Source: JAVBSX01 sp051660685 | GTDB lineage: Bacteria; Planctomycetota; Planctomycetia; Pirellulales; Thermoguttaceae | Reading direction: 5' to 3' | Assembly (NCBI GenBank): GCA_051660685.1 | Contig: JBOFQB010000091.1 | Span: 1 to 64,000, forward strand | DNA length: 64,000 nucleotides | Shown here: piece after piece, positions 17,640 to 25,801 of the stretch | Layout of the letters: the number at the start of each line of letters is the position of its first letter | Position numbering within the stretch: position 1 is the stretch's first letter | Made by a program: the position numbers and the translations under genes | The notes under the pieces: generated by a model | The model's input: only the letters and a program-made list of their open reading frames with translations | What the model was told of the DNA's origin: nothing | Databases searched by the model: none

Positions 17640-18932
17640 ATGTCTGAGAAATACTTTTCCCCCGAAATGGAAACACTGTCGGTTAACGATCTGCGTCAAA
17701 AGCAGACGACTTTATTCAAGAAGCAATTGTTGCATGTCTATTCCGGGAGTGCCGCTTATCGTGAACGGTATGAAAAGTCCGGCATAGACCGGAATTGGTT
17801 AGAAAACCAATTTTCGGGTCTTGAAGATGTTGTGAAGATTCCAACAATCGACAAGGAGACGTTGCGTCAACAGTATCCGCTTGGTCTCTGTTGCGTTCCC
17901 AAATCGAGTATCCGGGAAATCCATCTCTCAAGCGGTTCAACGGGAACACCGATTGTTATGCCGTATACACTTGCCGATTTACAACAATGGAGTGAGTGTA
18001 TGGGGCGTTGTTATAAAATGGCAGGAGCCCAAACAGGTGATGTTGTCCAGATCACCCCCTCATTCGGTCTCTTTAACGGGGGATTTGGCATGTATCATGG
18101 AGCTCGTGCAGCCGAATTGTTCATTGTCCCAACCGGAGCTGGTAATACGGAACGACAGGTTCGTTTAGCCCGGGATTTTGGAACTCGGATTTTTTGTGGA
18201 GTCGTTTCTTACGGAATTCGGGTGCTTGAAGTTATGGAAGAGACACGGATTCAATTGCCGGAGTTAAAAATTGGCATATTTGGGGCAGAAACCTTTTCTG
18301 AAGGACTCAAAAAGCGATTCCGTGATTCGTTGGGATTGGAACCGTTTGACATTTATGGAATGACAGAGACGGGGGGGGTTGGGACGCTTGGAATGGACTG
18401 TTCTGAACATCAGGGTATTCACGTTTGGGAGGACCATTATTACGTTGAGGTTCTGCAACCTCGCTCGTTGGAGCCGGTTCCCGACGGAGACATCGGCGAA
18501 TTGGTGATTACATCCCTGACCCGGGATGCTTTGCCGGTTATTCGATTCCGAACGGGAGACCTCACGCAAATTGTGTCCCGCGAAAAATGTCGTTGCGGTC
18601 GGACTCATGTCCGAATTGCCCCCACTTTAGGTCGAACTGACGATATGTTGATTATTAAGGGTGTCAATTTCTTCCCGAAACAGGTTGAACAGGCGTTAAT
18701 GGAAATTCCAGGTGTTCTGCCGCATTATCAAATCATTGTGGAGGAATGGGACGGAGTAAAAGACATTCGGGTCAATGTAGAAGCCGAAGAAGGAGTAACG
18801 GGTTACATGGTTGAGAAACATCTTAAAGAGCGACTTGGTTTTTCTCCCAAAGGTGACGTGTTCAAACGAGGTGAACTCCCTCGTCAAGAGGGCAAAGCAA
18901 AACGGGTGTTCACTCGGGAAGGGGAGTGCTGA
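17640..18932 (+). CDS. Phenylacetate-CoA ligase family protein (PaaK-like adenylate-forming enzyme)
   Basis: 430 residues from ATG 17640, preceded by AAGGAAGG. It activates an aromatic or related acid as acyl-AMP and then CoA thioester. Motifs: phosphate loop HLSSGSTGTPIVMPY, IYGMTETGG, RFRTGDLTQI, and a small C-terminal domain with MLIIKGVNFFPKQVEQ. The cysteines around CRCGRTH resemble the zinc or structural motif of this family. No other phenylacetate genes are near, so the substrate is open; anaerobes often use such enzymes for indoleacetate, phenylacetate or benzoate-like acids. Probable operon with cimA (13-base gap). Confidence 0.88.
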   Translation: MSEKYFSPEMETLSVNDLRQKQTTLFKKQLLHVYSGSAAYRERYEKSGIDRNWLENQFSGLEDVVKIPTIDKETLRQQYPLGLCCVPKSSIREIHLSSGSTGTPIVMPYTLADLQQWSECMGRCYKMAGAQTGDVVQITPSFGLFNGGFGMYHGARAAELFIVPTGAGNTERQVRLARDFGTRIFCGVVSYGIRVLEVMEETRIQLPELKIGIFGAETFSEGLKKRFRDSLGLEPFDIYGMTETGGVGTLGMDCSEHQGIHVWEDHYYVEVLQPRSLEPVPDGDIGELVITSLTRDALPVIRFRTGDLTQIVSREKCRCGRTHVRIAPTLGRTDDMLIIKGVNFFPKQVEQALMEIPGVLPHYQIIVEEWDGVKDIRVNVEAEEGVTGYMVEKHLKERLGFSPKGDVFKRGELPRQEGKAKRVFTREGEC

Positions 18933-19766
18933 AAAAATTCGGGGAGATGAACCGGTTGTGCCGCTTAGCCCCCCCATTTTTTACATACAATGCTTACAGA
19001 TTTGTCATTTTTTCAAAAAATTTTGGAAAAAATGGATTTCCTTACTGGATTTTACTCAAGAAGGCAGTAAAATAGTCATAGTGCTGCTTCACTCGAAAGT
19101 TTACCTTTCAGACTGCTGTAGAGCTTTATCTGGGGAGAATATGGGACCCTTTATTTTAGGCCCGTCCCCCGCTTGCTCTGAAAATCTTTTGAATGTCAAG
19201 CAACCCGTTGGAAGAGATTATGGTCTCGTTTCTGTGCCGTTCTCCCGTTTTGGGTGAGCGCATTGTTTCAGAACGAGTTGGTTTTGTTGTTCACTTTGTT
19301 TGTTGTTCACTTTGCCCGAATAATTCTCTTTTTTGAGGTTCGCCTGGTTCTCTTATGACAATTGGTTTGATTGATGTCAATGTGTGATCGTCAATGTCGC
19401 GTCTGTCTGAAAAAATTGCTTTGCTTTTTTTCAAAAGAACAGTTTGTGCCAATTTTTCGTAAGTGATTCCCGGTTTTCAATCCGATTTGTTCCCAATATG
19501 TCCCTTCCCCCTTTTTTTTGAGGTATTTTTTATAAAGAGGTATTTTTTCATAAAAAAGGTTCCTCAAATCCGTTAACAGATGGTTTCTGAAGGTTGCGGC
19601 AACATTTTCCGGGAGAATAGGATCAAAAAAAGGACGTCTTTGGACGTAAATGATAATGATTGGCTGGAATATAGAATGTACTTGGTGTTCCAGGATGATT
19701 GAGAAAATATAGAATGCCGACTCTCGAAGTCCGGCTTTGACCATTTTTACATATAGGAGCCTTGTT
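18933..19766. other. Long intergenic region before the sigma factor gene
   Basis: About 830 bases without a convincing gene. A hairpin ATTTTACT / AGTAAAAT lies near 19050-19073. A tiny frame at about 19141-19257 (38 codons) follows a GGGGAG sequence and might be translated. CTTTGTTTGTTGTTCACTTT near 19290 is a short direct repeat of TTGTTGTTCACTTTG. The room, and the position before a primary-type sigma gene, leave space for a long leader or a small RNA. Minus-strand Ser-rich frames here are antisense artefacts. Confidence 0.45.
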
Positions 19767-21347
19767 TTGTACGACTCTGATGCTTTGTTAGACGAATTTG
19801 ATGATGTCCTGACGAACGACGAGGAGGAGATGGTCCTTGATCGTGAAGAGGGCAATGAAGAAGCAGATGCAATTGACCTTGATGATGACGAGGTTGTTTC
19901 TAGTTTGCTTGCTGAGGACGAAGAAGAGGAAGCGGAAGTTTTTGACGAGGAGTTTTTGAAGCTGGACGGTATTGAAACTTGGTCGGACGACCCGGTTCGC
20001 ATGTACCTGACGCAAATGGGGGAGATTCCGCTTTTGACCCGGCAAAGAGAAATTGCCCTTGCAATGCAAATTGAGATAACCCGACGTAAATTTCGGGCTA
20101 AACTGCTCGAATGTGATTATGTGCTGCAACATGCGGTCCGAACACTTCGCCGGGTACACCACAATGAATTGCCGTTTGATCGGACAGTTCAGGTTTCGGT
20201 TTCGGACAGTCTTGAAAAACAGCAGATTATGGGCCGATTTCCGCTTAATTTGCGGTCGTTGGAACTTATGGTCCGACGTAATCGACGTGATTATCATGTT
20301 GCAACCAGTCGGACGTATAACTCGGATGAACGAGCGTCCGCTTGGAAACGGCTCGGTCTTTCCCGACGTCGTGCAGTCCGTTTGATTGAGGAACTGGGAT
20401 TGCGAACGCAACGAATTGAGACGATGATTACGACGCTTGAGGAGTTCAGTCGACGAGTTGACGAATTGCGAGCAAGGATTCAGGAACATAAGGCAAGTGG
20501 ACGTCCTGAGTACGAACGTGAATTGTGGATTGCCGAGTATCGCAACATTTTGCAATTGGTTCAGGAATCCCCAACAAGTCTGCGCAATCGCGTCGCCTAT
20601 GTCAAAGACCTTTTTGCCAAATACCAAGAAGCGAAAAGAGGTCTTTCAGAAGGGAACCTACGATTGGTCGTCTCGATTGCCAAAAAATACCGGAATCGTG
20701 GTTTGAGCTTTCTCGATCTGATTCAAGAAGGTAATGCAGGGTTGATGAGAGCGGTTGACAAATTTGAATATCGTCGCGGTTTCAAGTTTTGCACTTACGC
20801 AACATGGTGGATTCGGCAAGCAATCACCAGATCGGTTGCCGATCAAAGCCGAACAATCCGTATTCCGGTTCACATGGTCGAAACCATGTCGAAAATGCGC
20901 AATGTTTCACGAAAATTACTTCAGGAATTTGGACGTGAACCAACGGTTGAAGAAACGGCGCAAGCAGCCAATACCTGTATTGACGAAACCCGGCGTATTT
21001 TGGCAATGAATCGTTTTCCGATTAGTCTGGATCGACCGGTTGGAAACAGTGAAGACAGTCATTTTGGCGATTTGCTCCCAGATGGTGCAGCTGAAAATCC
21101 CTCAATTGGGGCTGCTCAGGAGATGCTCCGTAATCGGATAACCAAAGTCCTCAAGTCGCTCAGTTATCGTGAACGGGAAATCATCAAATTACGGTATGGT
21201 TTGGGAGATGGATACAGTTATACTCTCGAAGAGGTCGGGCATATTTTCAAAGTAACCCGGGAACGTATTCGTCAGATTGAAGCAAAAGCAGTCCGTAAAT
21301 TGCAACAACCAATCCGCAGTCAGGATTTGGTCGGTTTTCTCGACTAA
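19767..21347 (+). CDS. rpoD: RNA polymerase sigma-70 factor, RpoD-like
   Basis: About 526 residues. I prefer the TTG at 19767, seven bases after AGGAG; a TTG at 19737 is possible but lacks such a site. Residues 1-75 are strongly acidic, replacing a normal region 1.1. Region 1.2 (DDPVRMYLTQMGEIPLLTRQ), then ~200 residues of non-conserved region, region 2 (NLRLVVSIAKKYRNRGLSFL, FKFCTYATWWIRQAI for -10 binding), region 3 and region 4 (REREIIKLRYGLGDG, VTRERIRQIEAKAVRKL for -35 binding) are all present. Group 1 or 2 sigma. Planctomycetes often have several, so it may not be the only one. Single-gene unit. Confidence 0.9.
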   Translation: MYDSDALLDEFDDVLTNDEEEMVLDREEGNEEADAIDLDDDEVVSSLLAEDEEEEAEVFDEEFLKLDGIETWSDDPVRMYLTQMGEIPLLTRQREIALAMQIEITRRKFRAKLLECDYVLQHAVRTLRRVHHNELPFDRTVQVSVSDSLEKQQIMGRFPLNLRSLELMVRRNRRDYHVATSRTYNSDERASAWKRLGLSRRRAVRLIEELGLRTQRIETMITTLEEFSRRVDELRARIQEHKASGRPEYERELWIAEYRNILQLVQESPTSLRNRVAYVKDLFAKYQEAKRGLSEGNLRLVVSIAKKYRNRGLSFLDLIQEGNAGLMRAVDKFEYRRGFKFCTYATWWIRQAITRSVADQSRTIRIPVHMVETMSKMRNVSRKLLQEFGREPTVEETAQAANTCIDETRRILAMNRFPISLDRPVGNSEDSHFGDLLPDGAAENPSIGAAQEMLRNRITKVLKSLSYREREIIKLRYGLGDGYSYTLEEVGHIFKVTRERIRQIEAKAVRKLQQPIRSQDLVGFLD

Positions 21348-21569
21348 TACCGGATCGGGCCTAAAATGGTGGATACCGATGTTTTGGTAAATGTTTCGTC
21401 CGAACATTTTAGAATTTTTTCAACCCGTTCCATACAAATCATCCTTGACCAAAGCACTCGAATTGGCCATATTGCCGACGGAACCGGGCGCCGTAGTACC
21501 TTTTGGGTTCTTCAACAAGTTTAATCTAACCCTTTTGCAATTTCGCAGAAAGTATCGGCGAGGAAAAAC

Positions 21570-21977
21570 ATGGGAAGTGTAATAAATCCACGCTCACTGT
21601 GCGATGCGTGTCGTCAACGCAATATCATACTTCGTGATGGGACACCATGCGGTACTACAATTGAGCAAGCACTTAAGCCAGAACGGTATTTTTATCGTAA
21701 TGTTGACGGGAATGAGGATGTACTTGATGTCGCGTACAAGAGGTCAATGTGCATTCTCGATGTTAGTCGTGTCGTGCAGCGGACTTTGCGTCGTGGTGGT
21801 TGTTCAGTATGTATAAGTGTGGCTGAGCGTGCCTTGGCAGAAGCAGAGCGTTCCTTTGAGACACATTGCCTCACCCAGTCCTTAAAAAATGGTGACTACG
21901 AACGGCGAATGGCGAACGAATATGCGAGAGAAATGCGTGAGCGCCAATTGGAAAAGGGTCCTTGGTACGAACAGTAG
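21570..21977 (+). CDS. Unknown 135-residue protein with CxxC-type cysteines
   Basis: A GCGAGGA ribosome-binding site lies before the ATG. The protein has CDACRQRN near the N-terminus and CSVCISVAERALAEAE in the middle, which together could bind a metal, and a basic/acidic C-terminal helix (YERRMANEYAREMRERQLE). Codons such as ATA, GTA and AGT are used more than in neighbouring genes, suggesting foreign origin. I recognise no family. It begins a small stretch (21.5-23.5 kb) of accessory character that ends with an Rpn nuclease. Confidence 0.6.
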   Translation: MGSVINPRSLCDACRQRNIILRDGTPCGTTIEQALKPERYFYRNVDGNEDVLDVAYKRSMCILDVSRVVQRTLRRGGCSVCISVAERALAEAERSFETHCLTQSLKNGDYERRMANEYAREMRERQLEKGPWYEQ

Positions 21978-22205
21978 CGGAGCAGAGCGTTGGAGTGATG
22001 CACCGTTTTTCCATTTTGTTTTGGAAGAATGGGATTGTTGAGCGAATGAGCCGATAAATCGCTTACGATCCAGAAGGGATGATTGATTGGGGTTTTCAGC
22101 AAAACTAACGGAGAGACGAATGACCCAAAGTGAACATTGGAATGTTTACGCCCTCCGATTTGCAGTCACTAACTCAACAATCTCTCTTAAATCAAGCCCA
22201 CTTTT

Positions 22206-22445
22206 ATGTCAGAAAGATGGGATCACCCTCACTATAAGGTCACACAGATGTCAAACATACCACCTCTACCACCTGAATTTTTGGATACACCTCCCGCGAT
22301 TGTTGATTATGTGGAGATGGACTCTCGTAAAACACCGGCGCAGCTCGCTGCCGAACTCCAAGACTGTGTTCAAGGTATAGGGGAAGGAATAGTAACACTC
22401 GCAGATGCGGCAAGGCGTAAACGCGAGCGTGAAGCAGAAGAGTAA
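22206..22445 (+). CDS. Small hydrophilic protein of unknown function
   Basis: 79 residues from ATG 22206, or 65 from the ATG at 22248 (MSNIPPLPPEFLDTPP). N-terminal Pro-rich part, then a helical segment (TPAQLAAELQDCVQGIGEGI) and a basic end (ARRKREREAEE). No family recognised. Composition is protein-like, whereas overlapping frames are not. It lies 72 bases before the Rpn nuclease gene and may be part of the same acquired unit. The 228 bases between it and the previous gene show nothing. Confidence 0.5.
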   Translation: MSERWDHPHYKVTQMSNIPPLPPEFLDTPPAIVDYVEMDSRKTPAQLAAELQDCVQGIGEGIVTLADAARRKREREAEE

Positions 22446-22517
22446 TATCTGGGATGAAATTAAAATACAATTCCTCGATGAATTATCGACCAAGAGTCCT
22501 CTCGTGAGTCTCCTTGT

Positions 22518-23504
22518 ATGAAGCAGAAACAATCCCAATCAACTGAACCGCAACTTGGCCCGGTTACCAAAGCTCAGGTTGACGAACTGTTTGACCGACT
22601 TAAACAAGGGCTTGGCGAGTTTAGCGTGCTGAACGACGTGATTTTCAAGCACCTGTTCGGTGAGCCGGGAAAAGCCGAACTGCGTCTAATGAGTTTGCTC
22701 AACGCGGTTCGTAAGCAGATGCAACAGTCGCTCATTACCAAAGTGACGATTGAAAGTGCGACGAATTATCCGACAAATCCGGGCGAAAAAATAACTTTCC
22801 TAGACATTAAAGCCCAAGACGGTGAAGGTTGTTGGTACAATGTCGAGGTGCAACTGATTAAGCGAGGGCATTTTGTCCGGCGAGTTGTCTACTACAATGC
22901 AAAAATACACGGTTCGCAACTTGGCAAAGGTGAGGGATATGACCAACTTCGCCCGACGATTAGCATTGTTTTGACGGATTTTGTGCTGTTTGACGATTTG
23001 CCGGGTCCGTTTCAGCCGTTTCGGATCACGTCCGAGACGAACCCTGAGTATGTGTTGACGGATGATGTTCAGTATGTTTTCATTCAGTTTGGCGGAAAAT
23101 TGACGGCGGAGATGTTGAAAGGTTTAGTGCCGGAGTTGGCGGACTGGATCAGGTTTTTGAATTTCAAGCGAATTGATGAGGATACGATGAAAAAGGTACT
23201 TTTTGCGAATCCAATGGTTGCGAGTACAGGTCGGGTTTTGACGGAATTTACGGCGGATAAGAAAGCGCGGCAGTTGATCGAGGATGCGGAAAAGCATCGC
23301 CGGGATTATGATTGGGCGATGCAGTGTGAACGGCGGGAAGGACGGGCAGAAGGTGAAGCAAGGGGCGTTGTAATTGGTGAAGCGAGAGGTGAAGCAAGAG
23401 GCAAGGTGGAAATTGCCCGCAAACTTCAGATGGAAGGGTTCGATGCAAACACCATATCGAGAATTACCGGGCTTTCTGAAAACGAAATTGTGAACTTGAA
23501 GTAA
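22518..23504 (+). CDS. Rpn/PD-(D/E)xK nuclease-family protein (recombination-promoting, 'PDDEXK_2 transposase' type)
   Basis: 328 residues. The family signature is clear: DVIFKHLFGEPGKAELRLMS, then TFLDIKAQDGEGCWYNVEVQ with the D...ExQ nuclease core, then the RVVYYNAKIHGSQLGKGEGY region. The C-terminus holds short Glu/Gly/Arg repeats (EGRAEGEARG, GEARGEARG) of the kind seen in these proteins, then a helix-turn-like FDANTISRITGLSENEI. Relatives (RpnA-E) are DNases that promote RecA-independent recombination; they are often labelled transposases but have no transposon ends. Many bacteria carry multiple copies. Only one is in this window. Confidence 0.88.
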   Translation: MKQKQSQSTEPQLGPVTKAQVDELFDRLKQGLGEFSVLNDVIFKHLFGEPGKAELRLMSLLNAVRKQMQQSLITKVTIESATNYPTNPGEKITFLDIKAQDGEGCWYNVEVQLIKRGHFVRRVVYYNAKIHGSQLGKGEGYDQLRPTISIVLTDFVLFDDLPGPFQPFRITSETNPEYVLTDDVQYVFIQFGGKLTAEMLKGLVPELADWIRFLNFKRIDEDTMKKVLFANPMVASTGRVLTEFTADKKARQLIEDAEKHRRDYDWAMQCERREGRAEGEARGVVIGEARGEARGKVEIARKLQMEGFDANTISRITGLSENEIVNLK

Positions 23505-23520
23505 GCCGTAAGGGAAATTT

Positions 23521-24042
23521 ATGAACGATGACCTCGCAATGAATTCATTTCAGCAACAATCCCGTTCCGGTTTGACTCTTTTGGAGATCATCCTCTCAAT
23601 TATCATTTTGGGCGGGGCAATTGCCGTTCTGGGAGGTGTTGGGCGTCTCGGTTTGCAAAGTGCGGCTCTTGCGCGAGATATTACTCAAGCGGAACTGCTC
23701 TGCGAAAGTGTCGTTGGACAAATTCGGGTTGGATTGATTCCACTTGAAACAACGTTGGAGACGACCTTTGATAGTGATTATCCCGATTCGCAAGTCAATT
23801 CGCAATCGGGTATTCTGGAAGAACCGCGTTGGTTCTATTCCATTGAAGTTGGGGGAACCGACGAAGAAGGTTTGGTGTCCGTTCTCGTCACTGTCCAACG
23901 TAATCAACCGGATGAACCGCGACCGGTTATATGCCGAATGATGTTTTGGATGATTGATCCGGCTTTTCTTGAAGAGATGGAACTGGAAATGCAGGAAATT
24001 CTCAATCCTGAAGCAGCTCAGGAAGCGGCTAATGCCGGTTAA
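23521..24042 (+). CDS. Type II secretion/type IV pilus pseudopilin-like protein (GspI-like)
   Basis: 173 residues. A prepilin peptidase site SRSG|LTLLEIILS is followed by a hydrophobic helix (IILGGAIAVLGGVGRLGLQ), as in class III signal peptides with the Glu at +5. The size and the pattern after the helix (LARDITQAELLCESVVGQI) resemble minor pseudopilin GspI. The C-terminus is acidic (EEMELEMQEILNPEAAQEA). It starts 16 bases after the Rpn gene and has an AAGGGA ribosome-binding site. The matching ATPase and another pseudopilin lie far away at 38206 and 43198. Confidence 0.82.
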   Translation: MNDDLAMNSFQQQSRSGLTLLEIILSIIILGGAIAVLGGVGRLGLQSAALARDITQAELLCESVVGQIRVGLIPLETTLETTFDSDYPDSQVNSQSGILEEPRWFYSIEVGGTDEEGLVSVLVTVQRNQPDEPRPVICRMMFWMIDPAFLEEMELEMQEILNPEAAQEAANAG

Positions 24043-24158
24043 ACCCTATTGTCAACAGTTGCCCTATTTTTAACAGGACGTTTAACAGCAAAGTATTACG
24101 AATATATTACGGGAAGTTTAACGACTGAATCTTACGGAAAGTTTAACAACAGGTTATT

Positions 24159-24680
24159 ATGGAACTTTTTGAAGCCTTTTTGAAGCGACACAGTTATCGA
24201 GGTCAATTTTTGGACAAACCGGTTCCGCGAGAAGACCTGAAGAAAATTGTTCAGGCCGGAATCGCTGCTCCAAGTGCTTGCAACGCCCAATCCCCCCGTT
24301 TTGTCGTTGTTGACGATCCGGGATTACTTGTCCAATTCAGTGAATGGATCACAACCCCGACGATGAAATCGGCCCGGGCCGTTATTCTCTGCATTTCCGA
24401 TCCAAGTCCCGTATATCAAGACATGACGTTTTGGGCGGAAGATTGCGGGGCTGCTGTTCAGAACATGCTCCTTGCGATTACCGGCTTGGGTTATGCAAGT
24501 GTTTGGTATGACGGTTATTTACGGAAAGGGGTTGACGAAAAAATCGGAACCGTGATCGGTTTGCCCGCTCCTTTTCGTGTCCAGGTCCTGCTCCCGATTG
24601 GGATTCCTGCTGAAGTGCATGTTCAACCGGCTAAACAACCGTTTGAGAAACGAGCTTGGTTTAACAAATACGAGGAATAG
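24159..24680 (+). CDS. Nitroreductase family protein
   Basis: 173 residues, FMN-dependent NAD(P)H oxidoreductase fold. It shows the FMN-binding start FLKRHSYRGQFLDKPVPREDL, AGIAAPSACNAQSPRF, and the later EDCGAAVQNMLLAITGLGYASVWYDG pattern in two pieces around residues 86-113. Short for the family, like the 170-residue HydF/NfnB-type members. Substrate unknown. The 110-base leader has imperfect repeats of TTACGGGAAGTTTAAC/TTACGGAAAGTTTAAC at 24107-24150. Confidence 0.88.
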   Translation: MELFEAFLKRHSYRGQFLDKPVPREDLKKIVQAGIAAPSACNAQSPRFVVVDDPGLLVQFSEWITTPTMKSARAVILCISDPSPVYQDMTFWAEDCGAAVQNMLLAITGLGYASVWYDGYLRKGVDEKIGTVIGLPAPFRVQVLLPIGIPAEVHVQPAKQPFEKRAWFNKYEE

Positions 24681-24823
24681 GGCGTCCTCCCTTTGTTTTC
24701 GTCGCGTCTTGTCGTATTCAATTCTGTCCGTCTCACAAATCGGTCCGTCCAACAATTTGTTTGTTCAACAAAACAATTCGTCCAACGAATCTGATCGTCA
24801 ACTTAGTTTATAGGAGCAAATCA

Positions 24824-25714
24824 ATGAACCTTGCTGTTTCACGTCGTCGTTTTTTGACCTTGACCGGAGCTGCTGTTTGTGCCGGTTCGGTTTTTCCGTT
24901 TGGTTCGATCACCCAAGTCTTTGGTGCTCCTTCTGAACGTCCTTTTCGTGTTGGAATTTGCGATTGGGACCTGAAAGAAACAGGGACCTCGCCGAAATCT
25001 TTTGCAGCTGCAAAAGAACTCGGGTTTGAAGGGGTTGAGGTTTCGTTCAGTCCCGACGGAGAATTTTCTCTGCGGAATCCTGAGAACTATCAAGTGTTTC
25101 TCGATGCAGCAAAAGAGGCGGACATGGAGATTTCGTCCCTTGCAATGGGGGTTTTGAACGGACAACCGCTTGCAACAGTTCCAGAAGCAGAAGATTGGGT
25201 CCGCGATTGTATTAAGGCAATGACCGCAATGAATGTCAAAAATTCGTTGATCGCCTTTTTCTCCAAAGGGGATTTGAACGACAAACCGGATGCTCAGGAA
25301 ATTGTCGTTGAAAAATTCAAACGACTTGCACCAGATGCCGAAAAGTCGGGGCGGATTCTCGGAATCGAAAGTTATCTTGATGCTGCAACGCATTTGAAGA
25401 TGCTGGACAAAATCGCAAGTGATGCTGTTAAGGTTTATTATGATGAACGGAATATGTATGAGAAACGGTATCCTATTTATGACGATCTTGAAACATTGCT
25501 GAAGGAAAAGGCGATTTGTCAGGTTCATGTCAAAGAGTACAATCACCGATTGGGAAAAGGGAAGATTGACTTTGCCCGAATCCGCGATTTGCTCGAAAAA
25601 TACGATTATCGCGGTTGGTTGGTCGTCGAAAGTTCCGTCAAAGGTGATTGGAAAGAATCACATTTGGAGAATTCGGCGTACCTCAAAGACCTTTTTTCGC
25701 AACAACGGAGTTAA
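24824..25714 (+). CDS. Tat-exported sugar phosphate isomerase/epimerase-like TIM barrel
   Basis: 296 residues from ATG 24824 with a TAGGAG site at 24811. The N-terminus carries a twin-arginine signal (SRRRFLTLTG, then AAVCAGSVFPFG). The rest is an AP-endonuclease-2/xylose-isomerase-like barrel: GFEGVEVSFSP, EISSLAMGVLNG, GRILGIESYLDAAT, QVHVKEYNHRLGKGKIDFAR, RGWLVVESS. The metal-binding acids are at the expected strand ends (E and H residues). Planctomycetes have many such exported barrels; the substrate is probably a sugar, unproven. Its neighbour is an arabinofuranosidase on the same strand, which suits a role in plant-polysaccharide sugar handling. Confidence 0.87.
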   Translation: MNLAVSRRRFLTLTGAAVCAGSVFPFGSITQVFGAPSERPFRVGICDWDLKETGTSPKSFAAAKELGFEGVEVSFSPDGEFSLRNPENYQVFLDAAKEADMEISSLAMGVLNGQPLATVPEAEDWVRDCIKAMTAMNVKNSLIAFFSKGDLNDKPDAQEIVVEKFKRLAPDAEKSGRILGIESYLDAATHLKMLDKIASDAVKVYYDERNMYEKRYPIYDDLETLLKEKAICQVHVKEYNHRLGKGKIDFARIRDLLEKYDYRGWLVVESSVKGDWKESHLENSAYLKDLFSQQRS

Positions 25715-25801
25715 GCGAGGAGTAAACGAGGTAAAGGATGCGGGCAAGATGCCCGTGTTCCAGTCGGAAAAATCAATTTCTAACCTAACCTGTCTGAAAC
25801 G

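Noticed and set aside
19391..20002. Minus-strand Ser-rich frame
   Set aside because: It is the complement of the acidic N-terminus of the sigma factor, whose Glu/Asp codons read as Ser on the other strand.
22518..23504. Calling the Rpn-family gene a transposase of an IS element
   Set aside because: No inverted repeats or target duplications flank it, and the family is a nuclease family without transposon ends.
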